Source: Sipunculus nudus (taxonomy: Eukaryota; Annelida; Sipuncula; Golfingiida; Sipunculidae). Taken from it: 64,000 bases of DNA. A model generated the notes under the pieces. The model was not told the origin of the DNA. It made no database searches and saw only the letters and a list, made by a program, of their open reading frames with translations. The stretch lies in the NCBI GenBank assembly GCA_026874595.1, contig CM049313.1:16739508-16803507 (forward strand), in the 5' to 3' direction. Both the position numbers and the translations under genes were made by a program. Within the stretch, counting starts at the first letter, position 1. Each line of letters starts with the position of its first letter. Positions 52,223 to 63,327 of this stretch are shown one piece after another.

Positions 52223-52681
52223 TTAAAGTAAAGGTGTAACATTGTACATAGTATGTAAAGTTGCTGTGGTGCAAGTTGAACTTGTACCAGATTCCAATTG
52301 GGTGTCATAATTAGTTAATTTGCATATTGGCCATATTACAGTACTTTGTTGAATCCAGTGATTGGTTGCAATAAAAGCGCATATACATTGTATCATACCG
52401 GGTTCATGTTCGAGAACTGCTGTGGTCTTTTCAATAAAATGCCATTTACAATGATCTGCTGTTGTTTCCTGTTTTCCGGAGTGTTTTGCACGGATGTGGG
52501 CACCTAAATTAAGCATCTTAAGAGAACTTTGCTCATCTACTATCAGTTTAACGACAGTCTCACGTGTGGTATTTAAATGATTGTTCATTAATATGAATAA
52601 TAAACGTCCCACAGCCTCTGTCTTATCTCTTTTATAGAAAAAGAAGTTCACAGCAGTATCCAAAACTAGATCGCCAAGCAA
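52223..52681 (-). CDS. Unrecognised minus-strand open frame, possibly an exon
   Basis: About 152 codons open on the minus strand in AT-rich DNA, preceded by an acceptor-like ttattttcgagcttccag. It encodes LLGDLVLDTAVNFFFYKRD and later KWHFIEKTTAVLEHEPGM. The LGDxVLD stretch recalls the RNase III signature, but the Glu normally two residues before LGD is an Arg or Leu here and the second catalytic motif is not visible, so I do not assign that family. It ends next to a (TA)n tract. A neighbouring minus-strand frame of the same length lies about 190 bases away. It could be part of a degraded element. Confidence 0.3.
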   Translation of the reverse strand: MLGDLVLDTAVNFFFYKRDKTEAVGRLLFILMNNHLNTTRETVVKLIVDEQSSLKMLNLGAHIRAKHSGKQETTADHCKWHFIEKTTAVLEHEPGMIQCICAFIATNHWIQQSTVIWPICKLTNYDTQLESGTSSTCTTATLHTMYNVTPLL

Positions 52682-52871
52682 TCGCTGGAAGCTCGAAAAT
52701 AAGGGAATATATACTCCCCCCCCCCCCCACCCCCCAGTATAGACTCCCTAAAGTGACAAATAATTATTGTTAAACCAAAATGAAGACCGTTCCAAACGTG
52801 TTTCAATAATTCAAACATTTATTACATATGCACACAAAGCATTTTTATCCGCTCTGCAGTTATTCATATTT

Positions 52872-53330
52872 TTATTCCAAAGTAATTCCCATGCCTTCTG
52901 TGTATGCAGGCCAGAAATGTACTTGTATGATAAAACCCACAACCTGACTTATTTGAGTGGCCAAATAGATATCGACGGTGTAATACGAGTATCCACGAAG
53001 TTTGAGAAAATTGCATAAATCGTACCAACACGTCGCTTCAAGCATACCGATTGGTAACATAGTGATGCGGTAGTCCGCGACACCTGTCACTTGAACAATA
53101 TCAGCGATTTCTTTAACTTCATTGCAGATAATGCATAGAACAATGAAGCATGGCCATCCCTGACCTAGAGCGTGACGTACTGACATGGGAAAGAGAGGGA
53201 ATGCTCGTAGCATCAAAGTCCTTGTGACGTACTTGTATGCAAATATCGGGGAATCGCCCCCTTCTTTGGCACGGCCGTTAGTATGAGCAACTGTTCCATT
53301 TTCATTGACGTTGAATAACTTTAATTGCAA
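52872..53330 (-). CDS. Unrecognised minus-strand open frame, possibly a terminal exon
   Basis: About 152 codons, minus strand, opening at a non-ATG codon, so if real it is a continuation from an upstream exon. It contains hydrophobic stretches (WPCFIVLCII and YLATQISQVVGFIIQ) and ends AYTEGMGITLE with its stop embedded in an AATAAA (GAATAAAAA), as if close to a poly(A) signal. The length is unusual for this AT content. I do not recognise the product. On the opposite strand a shorter exon-like frame (52907-53018) overlaps it, so the strand is not certain. Confidence 0.3.
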   Translation of the reverse strand: MQLKLFNVNENGTVAHTNGRAKEGGDSPIFAYKYVTRTLMLRAFPLFPMSVRHALGQGWPCFIVLCIICNEVKEIADIVQVTGVADYRITMLPIGMLEATCWYDLCNFLKLRGYSYYTVDIYLATQISQVVGFIIQVHFWPAYTEGMGITLE

Positions 53331-56300
53331 ATATAATTAATACCGTCCTGGCTGGTCTACCTGCCTCTTATTATATGCCCAGTCCCAATAAACACCTTAA
53401 AAATATTACGATATTCAACTAATGCAGTGAGAATAGCTCATGCTACCATGTAGGCACAATTTCCACGATATGTATATTATTTTATTTTATCGCGTTACAA
53501 AGAGTCGCTAGAAACCAAAATCACGCGTATTTTTTACACAAGCTACGTGTTTCATGTACAGCCAACCATTTTTTTCGTAGCCAAAAAAAAAAAAAAAAAA
53601 AAAAATTAGTATTTCCGCACTTTTTGGCAGCTTGTATTGATTTTACTTTAAATTTCTTACATTTCAAAGGACAATTATGTGAAGTTTAGGAATTTCCCTC
53701 TATCGGGATTTTAACAATACTTGGGTAAACCATTCTTAATCTTTATTTTTGTAAATGAAAGGTTAGGATCTCTTAATAGCCTGATTTCTCCATGCGCATT
53801 CCCTTTCCCATGTGTTAAGAAAGTGGTGACACCTAACGATAAGGACCTAAAATATTGACGCTCCAGCTGGCCGTTGTGTCTTCACCAGGTATTAATAATG
53901 GTTAATATGCTTTTATTTGGGGCCGTCAGAAAACCCTATGCCCACAAAAAACAGCCATATCATACTTATTTTATGCGTTTTTACACTTTCTATAGTTGTT
54001 TATAATAGAATGGACAGTAATCTAGCCAAAAAGGTAACTAAAATTTGGAAAATCAAGCCGATACCTCACTAAAACATATGGTCCGACAGACGGTCTATTT
54101 TCCCGACATACGTCTCCCGTGCCCCAATCAAAATGCATTTACACTCCATTACAAATTATATATTTCTCATTTCACTGGTAACGTTAGATTAGACAATCAC
54201 ATAACTGTGTACGATTTAAATCGTAAAATATTCCGATTTTCAAGCGTTTATTGCGGTTTTCGGGATGGTCTCATAAATGGCTATATAATGAACGTACCGT
54301 AGACGATGACCGGACCCAAAACGTTAACATTGTACGGGGTACAGAGGTCCAATTTTCAACATGTTTCGATTTTAATAGACCTAATGTTTACTCCTGCTAC
54401 TGTTCAAGTGTTTAATTTTATATTTGAACTGATAAAACCATAATCAAATGAATTTAAATTTTATGTTTTAGGTATTAGTTAGGATCACAGATTAATGTAG
54501 CACTATATCATACAACCGCCACTTTACTTAGTGAAAAAATAGGAAATAATGGAAACTGACAGATCGATAATTAATTGCCTACTGCTGCTTAATTTATTGC
54601 CCTCCACACAACTCTGTATACAATACCACTCCTGCTTAGTCACTTATCTCAGAATTTCATGTCATCATGCTAAGAATAACTACTTTTATTGATATATGCA
54701 TCATTTTTATGCAATTTTCTATATTCCTGAAATACAGAAACTACTGTTTGACTGCCCTAGATCTGTGGTGACCCCATATTTTTTGGGGTGAATATTTATC
54801 ATATAGTATGTGATTCATAGGCCAAAGTAAAATAAGAAATCAATTCTAGTTTTTGTAAATTTTATTTTATTCCTGCAGAGGAGTGATGTATTCTGGTCAT
54901 TTCCGCCATGTATTTATTTTATTATATATGAAATTTGGCAATATATTTTTTCTGTTTTTATGATAAAATGTCTTTATTTCATCAAAAATGATTTTGTTCA
55001 CTTCTTATATTAAAAACAGTTTTCAAATGACACTTTATTGCAATTCTGTAGCTTATCATATTCTTTAACTGATTTTTCTTCATTCCATCATAAAATCCAG
55101 TTGACCACCGTCTTGTTTCATGATCTAACTTACCAAAATGCATGGTGACCACCCTTGATCAGTTTGATTTCCAACATGAATCAACCTTAAGCACAAAGTA
55201 TAAAAATTTCAGTTGATTATCAATTCCAGAAATAATAGTGGCACTTCCCTTTAAACTGTTATTTCTCCGCCAGGGGGTAATATATGAATTCGTTGCCGTT
55301 CGAGTGTGTGTTTGTGTGTAGGGTATGCGTTCATTTCTGTTCATGTGTGTATTTGTGTTTGTTTACAACATAACTCGCGCAATTATAAACGGAATCTTAT
55401 GAAATTTTCAGGGCATTTCGGGAATGGGCCAAAGAGGAATCGGATTTTTTTTTGTGGAGACGCCTCATGATCCGGGTTCAGGAATCACTTTTAGGAATAT
55501 TAACCGATTTTCATTCACATATGCACGAATAAACCCGGGAATATGGGCCGAATAGGTTAATGCAAACACGTATTTTGGGAACGTCTGCAAGAACGACACT
55601 TAGAGTATGGGCCGAATAAGACAATGTATCCTGCCATCTTGTCATATCATCAAAGGTTTTATGAAAAGCGACCCGCTCATATTAAGTTACTCTTAACTTT
55701 AAACATTTTTAGGAACGATAATTTAGAAAATATGTGGTTTAAGGGGGGGGGGGGGGGGGAGGGGACGCGGCAGGGGTGGGATTTCGATGAATTAGTATAA
55801 TGAAGTAAGTTCCTCAAATTGACCTTTTTAAAGAAGAAATTTAGATATTTGGTGTTTTTCACTGTGTTCCGTCATTTCAATTATTTCAAGAATAATAAAC
55901 TTGGCAATGGAACCATCAAATGGATCGCGAACGGCCCCTATAGGCAAGTCGCGCAAGGAGAAATACAGATTTGTTATTCTTTATTAGACAGACCGGTGTA
56001 GACGGATAAATAGATTGATAGCTGACCTCAACAATTATAATTACATTATAGATAGGACGCATAGATATCTCCCAATCACGTATAAGGTTAATGAAGTCAG
56101 AGGTGTCAACAGGGGCGGGGAATACTTTTTCCTCCTCATACCCCCCTCCCACACTTTTTAGCAAGGGGGTGGGGGTTTATGTATAATCATCCCCCCCCCC
56201 CCGATATTTAGTTTATTAACAAATACTTGAAACATAAAACTTTATTTTATTAAACCCTTATACTTAATTGTAATATATTTGACATGTGTCACACAAACTC

Positions 56301-56702
56301 TATCTATGTACTGGTGTGTGTGTGTGTTTATAAAGAAATTGGGACATAACTCTCCCACGCATGCGAGTCATCTCCCCATCCTTGAAAATTAGTTGACGCC
56401 ACTGAATGAAGTTCAAATGTTTAGATAAAAAATGTTATTTTGAAAATATTCATCATTGGCTAAAAATCTTAATGAAATATCGATCATTAGTGATTTCCGT
56501 TTGCCAAAATACCATGATGTTTGACCTTGACCTTTCCTTCTACCTGTGTTTTATTATCATTCATCACAAAGGCACAAGGACAATTTTTTTTCTATTGCTT
56601 TGCTGACAGCCATCTTTTTATCTACTGCAGTCAAGTCTCACTGGGAGATTGTATAAGACATAGAAGCTTTATATATTTGTTAAGTGACATCGGGTTTCCT
56701 GA

Positions 56703-56705
<3 letters not shown>

Positions 56706-56747
<42 letters not shown>

Positions 56748-56754
56748 TGGACGA
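56706..56754. repeat. (TA)n microsatellite
   Basis: About 49 bases of alternating A and T. Confidence 0.95.
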
Positions 56755-57244
56755 CACAAATTGTAAACCGGTGGATATCCAATATGACAGTTATTGTTCG
56801 TGTATTTATAGCCACTGAAGCCCACATGTAAGGTATCTGTGGTTGTCGGTGTAAATTAAATAATTCAAATCATATTGTAACCGAGCAACTTATTTCGTGT
56901 TCAGGCATGGAAAGTAAAAACTATCCTCTCGGGGTGATTAAACGCTACCGTAGTCTATATGTATAAACATTACAATAACGTTAAGGGAAAAGTCAGGCTG
57001 TTTCATTTTAGATAATCATACTGCTTTTGGAAAAAATAACATGATTAGTTGATGAATTAAAGCGAAAGTAGATTAAAAATTATAGAATGCATCATCTCAA
57101 CTGTCAGGATATCAAAGTCTATTTGTGCTCTTTGAAATTACGTTACAGACAGCGCAATTTATCATTCACCCTAGCCGTGACCTCGCCACTTGGTCGACAC
57201 TTAACTCTCTAGAGGCCCACTTTGAGTCGTAACATCGGGATTGT

Positions 57245-58115
57245 GTTGAATGTATTGATACTATATCTGGATTCCGCCGCCGTTACCGTCGCCGCCACGT
57301 TCGTTTTCGGGGAACTCCTCTGAGACCACTGGACCGATTTTTCAGGAAAAAAAAACTTGACCCCTTTATCGGGTCACATGTGAAGCGGTGCCTTACCATA
57401 TTGCGTTGACCTCTGGCCTTTCCTCTCTGCAGTGCGTCCATCTGTGCGACTGTTTTCACATATTAACCCACATATCTTCGGACTCGTTTGACCAATCGGG
57501 CTGAAATTTTGCACGAGTGTAGCTCTTGGACAGCTTTATGTCTTACAAAACTCTGGTGGCGCCACCTGCAACCATTTTTGCAAAGCTTCCATCTCTTTGT
57601 CTGCCGTTGGATAAAATCACTCATATCTTGGCAGTGGTTTGAATTATCTGCCTTAAATGTGCATATATATACATCCTGGATTGGTTTTACGTTCACGTTT
57701 ACGCTGCAGACATCGATGCTAATATCACAGGACTTGTTTGACGTCTCGGTCTGAAATTTTGCGTGAGTATAGATCTTACATAGCTCTACATCTTATACAG
57801 ATTTGGTGGCCCAACTTACAACCATTTTTGCATGGTGTCCATTTGTTCATCTGCCTAGGGTAAAAATCACTCATATCTTAGCAGTGGTTTGACTTATCCA
57901 CCTGAAATTTAACATTTGTATACATCTTCGATAGCTTTCTCTATCAAGTAACGGGTGGCGCCACCTACAATCATGTTTACGTGGCAAACATCCATGCTAA
58001 TATGCAACACATCTCACTCTATTTCCCCTTACAACTCAATCCATGCCTCACTTAACCCATCCCTCTCTGGTGTTGGCGAATACACGTAGTCGCTTGTCGA
58101 TTTCCCTTATTCTAG
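57245..58115 (+). mobile_element. Helitron-like non-autonomous element, copy 3 (diverged)
   Basis: Carries the same interior (CGCCGCC-rich start, TGACCTCTGGCCT, GGTGGCGCCACC half-units) and the same 3' hairpin plus TTCTAG end as copies 1 and 2, but with many differences. The 5' end is not clearly preserved, and the base after CTAG is A rather than T. Probably an older insertion. Confidence 0.6.
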
Positions 58116-58784
58116 ATCATTATACGGGTCGATGAGTTTATTTCTATGTCGATATTTTGGAAAACAATTTTGTGGATGAACCTACTTAAAATATAGGTCC
58201 CTTGAGTGCAAAACTATCAATTTCATTTGAATCCCTTTTCTTTCCAATTCGCAGGACAGAATCTTTTGAGGTTTGATGAATTTATTTAAAACCATCAATT
58301 TAATTTTCTTAAATTTTCTTTAATTTTCTTTCTTCTGTCATTTTCTGTTTACGCTAGAACTCCAATATGGCTGACTTTCATAAGCTGAAATCGGCACAAA
58401 TTAGTCCTGGGTCATACATTTGCACATGATATTTATTTTTGACCTTAACCATTTACACTCCATAATTGATCCCCCATTATCGCTTAGTTGCTGGCATCGG
58501 GAGAAACTTACAGTTAACGTGTAGTTGACTCCTATCTGTGCAGGTTCAAATGGAAAATGTACATTTGTAATTCTGGATTTGTGCAGTTCTGGACTATAGC
58601 AGCTATAAAATTAAAAACGTTACGACCCATCACCATCTAAATTTTAGGCCTGTCCCACTTGGACGTTTTTGTAGGCGACTGCAAAGTGATGGCAGGTCGC
58701 CGAGAAACCAGCGACAGGGCACCCATGATAATGTCTGTTATATACATCAACAACTCAGCGGGTCCATATAACCTGGATCCTTTT

Positions 58785-58860
58785 AAGCTGGACGCTATTG
58801 TATATGACGCCGACAACTGGACGCTAACAAAATGGACGCTGTTCAGCTGGACGCCATTCA
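58785..58860. repeat. Short GGACGC repeat
   Basis: TGGACGC recurs every 14-20 bases with ACAAC/TTCAGC-type spacers. The same motif in inverse orientation (GCGTC) recurs at 61770-61785 and 61938-62030. Confidence 0.55.
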
Positions 58861-59589
58861 CTGAAATACTATTTGAACACTCTGAGAATCATACAGGGAT
58901 CACCATACAAACAAAAATAAAAAAACATTGGCAATCCACCACCTAAAGCCATTGTTATTTGTTGCCAAAATTATGCAGTTTTTTTGTTGATTTCGGAACT
59001 AATTAACTGCCAATCTGGGCGTTGTTTGTATATATCGCCCTAGGTCGACCGTATGTGATGACATGTACCATTAATAGACGACATTGGTCCAACTGAAAAT
59101 ACTGGATAGTAAAGTGTTAATGAACTGTGTCAATACAGATTTTCTATAAATGAGTGCTGTGTGTATATGTGTTTTTTAAACCATCAAACGCTTCTCCAGG
59201 CACTGATTTATAGCTTCCAAGGGGCGATTTGTCTGGACGACACAAACTTGGGCATTTGGCAAGCGGTTCCATGACTTCTTTTTATTTTCATCCAATCGTC
59301 ACCACTCTGTCTCTCTCTCGGTGTATATACAGGGTTCAGGTGAGGGGCCATATTTTTCTATTTAACGAGAAACAAGTGATCCATGGGTAATGACACTCAG
59401 CTGAATTTGATATGTGATACATGGGTCGAATGACTTTTAGAGTGCTTAAATTCATGGTTTTCTTCCCATAATACTTAGAAAATAGGTAACAGCATTCTAA
59501 TTCAAGGTTTCCAAAAATATTTTACAAGGAACTCCCTAGTTGCTAATTTAGAAGTTTATACGTCAAACTGCTATGACTTGTGTCCATCT

Positions 59590-60260
59590 AACTTATAGTG
59601 TACTCAAATCATGTTGTTTGACATTGCTCGCAGAATATAGGTCACAGTGACCTTACTTTGGATGTGAAAGGAGACATTACAATGACTTCCTTTTATATGA
59701 AGAAAGATTTTTCTATTTACTCCCTGAAGTTCACATTTGAAGATTCTGGGCCAAATGGTTAAAAATTGTGCTTTTTTTGGTAAAAATTGATGCTCAAAAT
59801 CATGTTTTTGGCCAGTAGCTCGCAGGATATAGGTCACCATGACCTAGTTTCAGGTTTAAAAAAATGCCCAGAATGGGCTTCAGGTTTCAGAGGAGATTTG
59901 CCTAAGACCTCCCTGGACAGTGGATATAAAGTTAGAAATGTTTTAGTAAATGAATTGAATCTGTGCCCTTTCTGACTGTCTGGATGCTCAAAATCATGTT
60001 TTTTGGCCAGTCACTCGCAGAATATAGGTCACCATCACCTAGTTTCAGGTTTCTAAAAAATGCCCAGAATGGTGCATTAGAATATTTTAGGCCAAACGGA
60101 TACAATTTGAGTCCACCAGACTTTCAGAGTTCTCAAATCATGTTTTTTCCTATAACTCGCAAAATATTGGTCACAGTGACCTAATTTCATGTTTTCAAGG
60201 ATATTTATCCAGGACCTCCCTGAATGTCACATTAGATGATTCCAGGCTAAATGGATACAA
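59590..60260. repeat. Tandem array of 140-195-base units carrying IR3 palindromes
   Basis: Four units share CTCGCAGAATATAGGTCAC. They hold AGGTCACAGTGACCT (59639), AGGTCACCATGACCT (59831), AGGTCACCATCACCT (60026) and TGGTCACAGTGACCT (60168). The first two are perfect AGGTCAnnnTGACCT palindromes, the form of a steroid-type (estrogen) response element; the others differ by one base. Function is not shown. Confidence 0.75.
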
Positions 60261-60339
60261 TTTGTTGCACCTCTGCCCCGTTAGGAATAATCCAGAAGTC
60301 ATAACCTGTCGCTAAGGCATTTGAGCGAATCTCGTAGGT

Positions 60340-60435
60340 TCTAGCTTCACCATTATGACTTTAAGGCACCGGTGGGGTTCGAACCGCGGTCATTCAACTC
60401 CGAAGTCCAACGCCTTAACCTCTAGGCTACGTCCT
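60340..60435 (-). mobile_element. tRNA-Ser-like SINE head, minus strand
   Basis: On the minus strand: A box TAGCCTAGAGG, then GGTTAAGGCGTTGGACTT as in tRNA-Ser, and B box GGTTCGAACC (60376-60385). The D arm pairs GCC/GGC. The anticodon stem is decayed, so this is a SINE rather than a working tRNA. Its body probably continues toward lower coordinates. Confidence 0.55.
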
Positions 60436-60454
60436 ACTACGTCCTACCAACATC

Positions 60455-60795
60455 AAGGTGGAACAAACCCCGGAGCAATTCGCGAAAGCACAAAGCAAGA
60501 ATGGTAACGTCATAAGAAATCTTATAGTTCTAACTTTAGTGTACTCATACATAAATTAGGCGTGTCTTTGAGAGATCGCCGTGGGGTACTATTTTGAACT
60601 GTAATATGAAACATGAGCAAGCCGTAGTGAAACAAACCCCGGAGCATTTCGCGAAAGCACAAAGCAATTATGGTCACGTCCTTAGAAATCCTATTATCCT
60701 AATTTTAGTGTACGCATGTATCAATTATACGTGTTTTCGGCAGATCGCCGTAGGGTATTACTTAGAACTGCAATATGGAATCCTGTTTAAGCTGT
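60455..60795. repeat. Tandem duplication of about 170 bases
   Basis: Two copies, each with AAACAAACCCCGGAGCA, TTCGCGAAAGCACAAAGCA, TTTTAGTGTAC-like and AGATCGCCGT segments. They start next to the SINE. Type unknown. Confidence 0.65.
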
Positions 60796-62935
60796 AGTGG
60801 AAACCCTGATGTATTGATTAATGTTGTTTGTTATACTTTGTGACATAGGTATAATTACAAGGTTATTGCATGGAATAGTAAATTTGGGTCCATATGTCCT
60901 GAATACAGGCAATGTCATACCTTTACCTTGGCGCAAGAAAAAACCAACAAAAATTGCGTTCGTAAATATTAAAAATAAATTCGAAGAATGGCCTGAAATG
61001 AATCTTTTTCCCACTACCACTATGGTTACAATTTTATACCATCGGATGTAAAATGAATTGAAGGCCCATGGACCATAAATCAGGCGAGTGCCATTATTTC
61101 TTCCGATTGAAATCTTTGTGTTTGAGCTGTAATCAAAGATGGCGCCTACACACAAAAAAAAATAAAAAAGACGCGTCTAAGGTATTGATTTAAAAAAAAT
61201 GGCGATAATAAGAACACATAACTATCAGGTGAATTATACCATGAGTAATATTTGAGAGGTGCTGATGTCACCTTTGCATCGTTCTACTTTTTATTAAATA
61301 TGATTGGTCATCAATTATTATGGCTTATTAGGGATTATTCTTTTGCAGAAAAAGAGATTTAAGCTTGTATGATGTATGCTTTTAACCATTTTGTCACATA
61401 AGCTACATGAGCATGCGAACCAAATCAAATGTGCCAGATTGTCCGTTATTCTTGCACTTTACTCAAGCAGAAATGGAACGCGTAGTTTGCAAAATTTTAT
61501 ATCATGGGCATTTAATTTCTATTTTATAGACATTTTTGCTCTTTGCTATTGTTGATCGAATATCCCAACATATTTTCTTAATTATATACAGTTGCCTTAT
61601 ATTTGAATAATCACTAATTATTAAATGTTCATTTTTGACTAGTATTATGATCATTCACTTCTGCTGAATCGTGAGAAAAATTAGAAAAAAATGTCAACTA
61701 TATGACTTGTATTTAGGCGTCTTTATTGAAGAGTGCATACAATGGCGTCTATAATACGAACGTGTCTATCTTTTCAGCGTCCATTTTCATTCGCACGATA
61801 TCCACACGAGAACAAAAGATAATCTAAAACAGCACATGGTCATTATGTTTGATTAAATGTACATAACAAAATATAATATAAAATATATGACTTGTATAAT
61901 TATCTTTCAGAAGGGTGCTTGGCCCGCTAAGCATACGATAGCGTCTATTATACGATGGCGTCTATCTGATCAGCGTCCTTTTTCATAGCGTCCAAATAAA
62001 CAGCGTCCAGTTGATACAATGGCGTCATTCTGAACATCGTCCTTTTGATATGATCCCGTAGCACCAACCTTACCTCAAGCTGAACGGCAAGCTGCGGACA
62101 ACCGGCGACACAATCGCCGCGACAAAGGTCAGTCATCTACGACAACCTACGACCACACCTTTGACCACTTACAAACACACTGGCGACAACGTACGAAACA
62201 TGAATTAATGCAACCTCCATTCGCTACAAGCTACGGTCAACCCCGACGCTGTCGGCGATTGCAGATGAACACAACTGATAAGAATTTGCGCGATATGAGA
62301 ATCCTGTTTTAGATTTGAACATACAAAAAAAAAAAAAAAAAAAAGCATGAATAGGCAACCCATTCATTTGATTAATTAAAAACCATACACCTGTTCAAAT
62401 CGTAGACAAAGTCATTAGCTGGATCAGGGGGTTTGGATGGCTGAAAACTTGATTTAACAGCAGAGGTAGTCATTGTTATACGGAAATCGGGACTTTGGCT
62501 TACATGATTTGGGTCAGGTCAAAGAATCCAAAGACACTGAAAACGAAAACACGTAATAAACTTAATTCTCTAATGGTAAAGCGTCTTGTTATCGATTTTG
62601 TTTTTCTCTTCTTTTCAGTATCATATTGAGCCTTGGATGGTAGAGTGCTACCTGAATACGTATACAAATACTACAATAATCTAATCTGATAAATCTAAAC
62701 GTTGTAAGAAATGTCAAGACTTTAATGATTTATTTATTGGTTTTGTAAGCCACGGCTCTAAAGTACTGGTCAGTATGAATGGCGATTGATTGAGCCAGAT
62801 ACAGTTGAAGGAAATCCTGTAATATTTCCAATTTAATGACAATTTCAGTTTGCTGGATATTTGAGAGAAAATACCTCTTCTTAAGTCTTCAAAACATTTT
62901 TTTTTTGTATAAACCCTTGTACATCTTTTACAGTT

Positions 62936-63327
62936 TGTCACGGGGTGACATAAAAGCGGACCGAACTATCTCGCTAGTGAAGCTTGCTTTGCTAGCGAAG
63001 CGGTTGGTCCGCCGCACTTGTGCGCCACCGTTATGGGTTCGAATCCCGGATCGGCCCCATGTTTTTCCCCTGAACAATTTTGTCTTTGTAACAAAATGGG
63101 GGCTCGTCCAACGTGACGGTAAACTTTGTGGCCCATGGAATACGCTCACCAAAGTGTGACTCCTGGGATAATTAGTCTTGCTCAAGAAGGGATGTGTTAC
63201 GGGGTGACATAAAAGCGGACCGGAATGCTAGCGAAGCGGTTGGTACGCCGGACTTGAGCGCCACCGTTATGGGTTCGAATCCTGGAACCGCCCCATATTT
63301 TCCACTGAACAATTTGTCTTCGTAACA
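62936..63327 (+). mobile_element. TRIM-type LTR retroelement, copy 2
   Basis: 392 bases. LTRs at 62936-63093 and 63195-63327 start TGTCACGGGGTG / TGTTACGGGGTG and end GTAACA, around a 101-base internal part with no coding capacity. A target duplication AGTT (62932-62935 and 63328-63331) flanks it. Directly inside the 5' LTR, TGGGGGCTCGTCC (63097-63109) matches the first 13 bases of a tRNA-Pro primer site, and AAGAAGGGATG precedes the 3' LTR as a polypurine tract. Inside the LTR, TAGCGAAGCGG (62993) and GGTTCGAATCC (63036) match pol III A and B boxes. Confidence 0.85.

Noticed and set aside
52530-52681. RNase III-like signature in the minus-strand frame
   Set aside because: Only LGDxVLD resembles the family; the key Glu and the second acidic motif are missing, so no function is assigned.
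60376-60435. A functional tRNA-Ser gene
   Set aside because: A and B boxes are good, but the anticodon stem does not pair and an acceptor stem is not visible; called a SINE head.
60787-61155. 122-codon minus-strand open frame
   Set aside because: No signal, splice sites or recognisable motif; likely chance.
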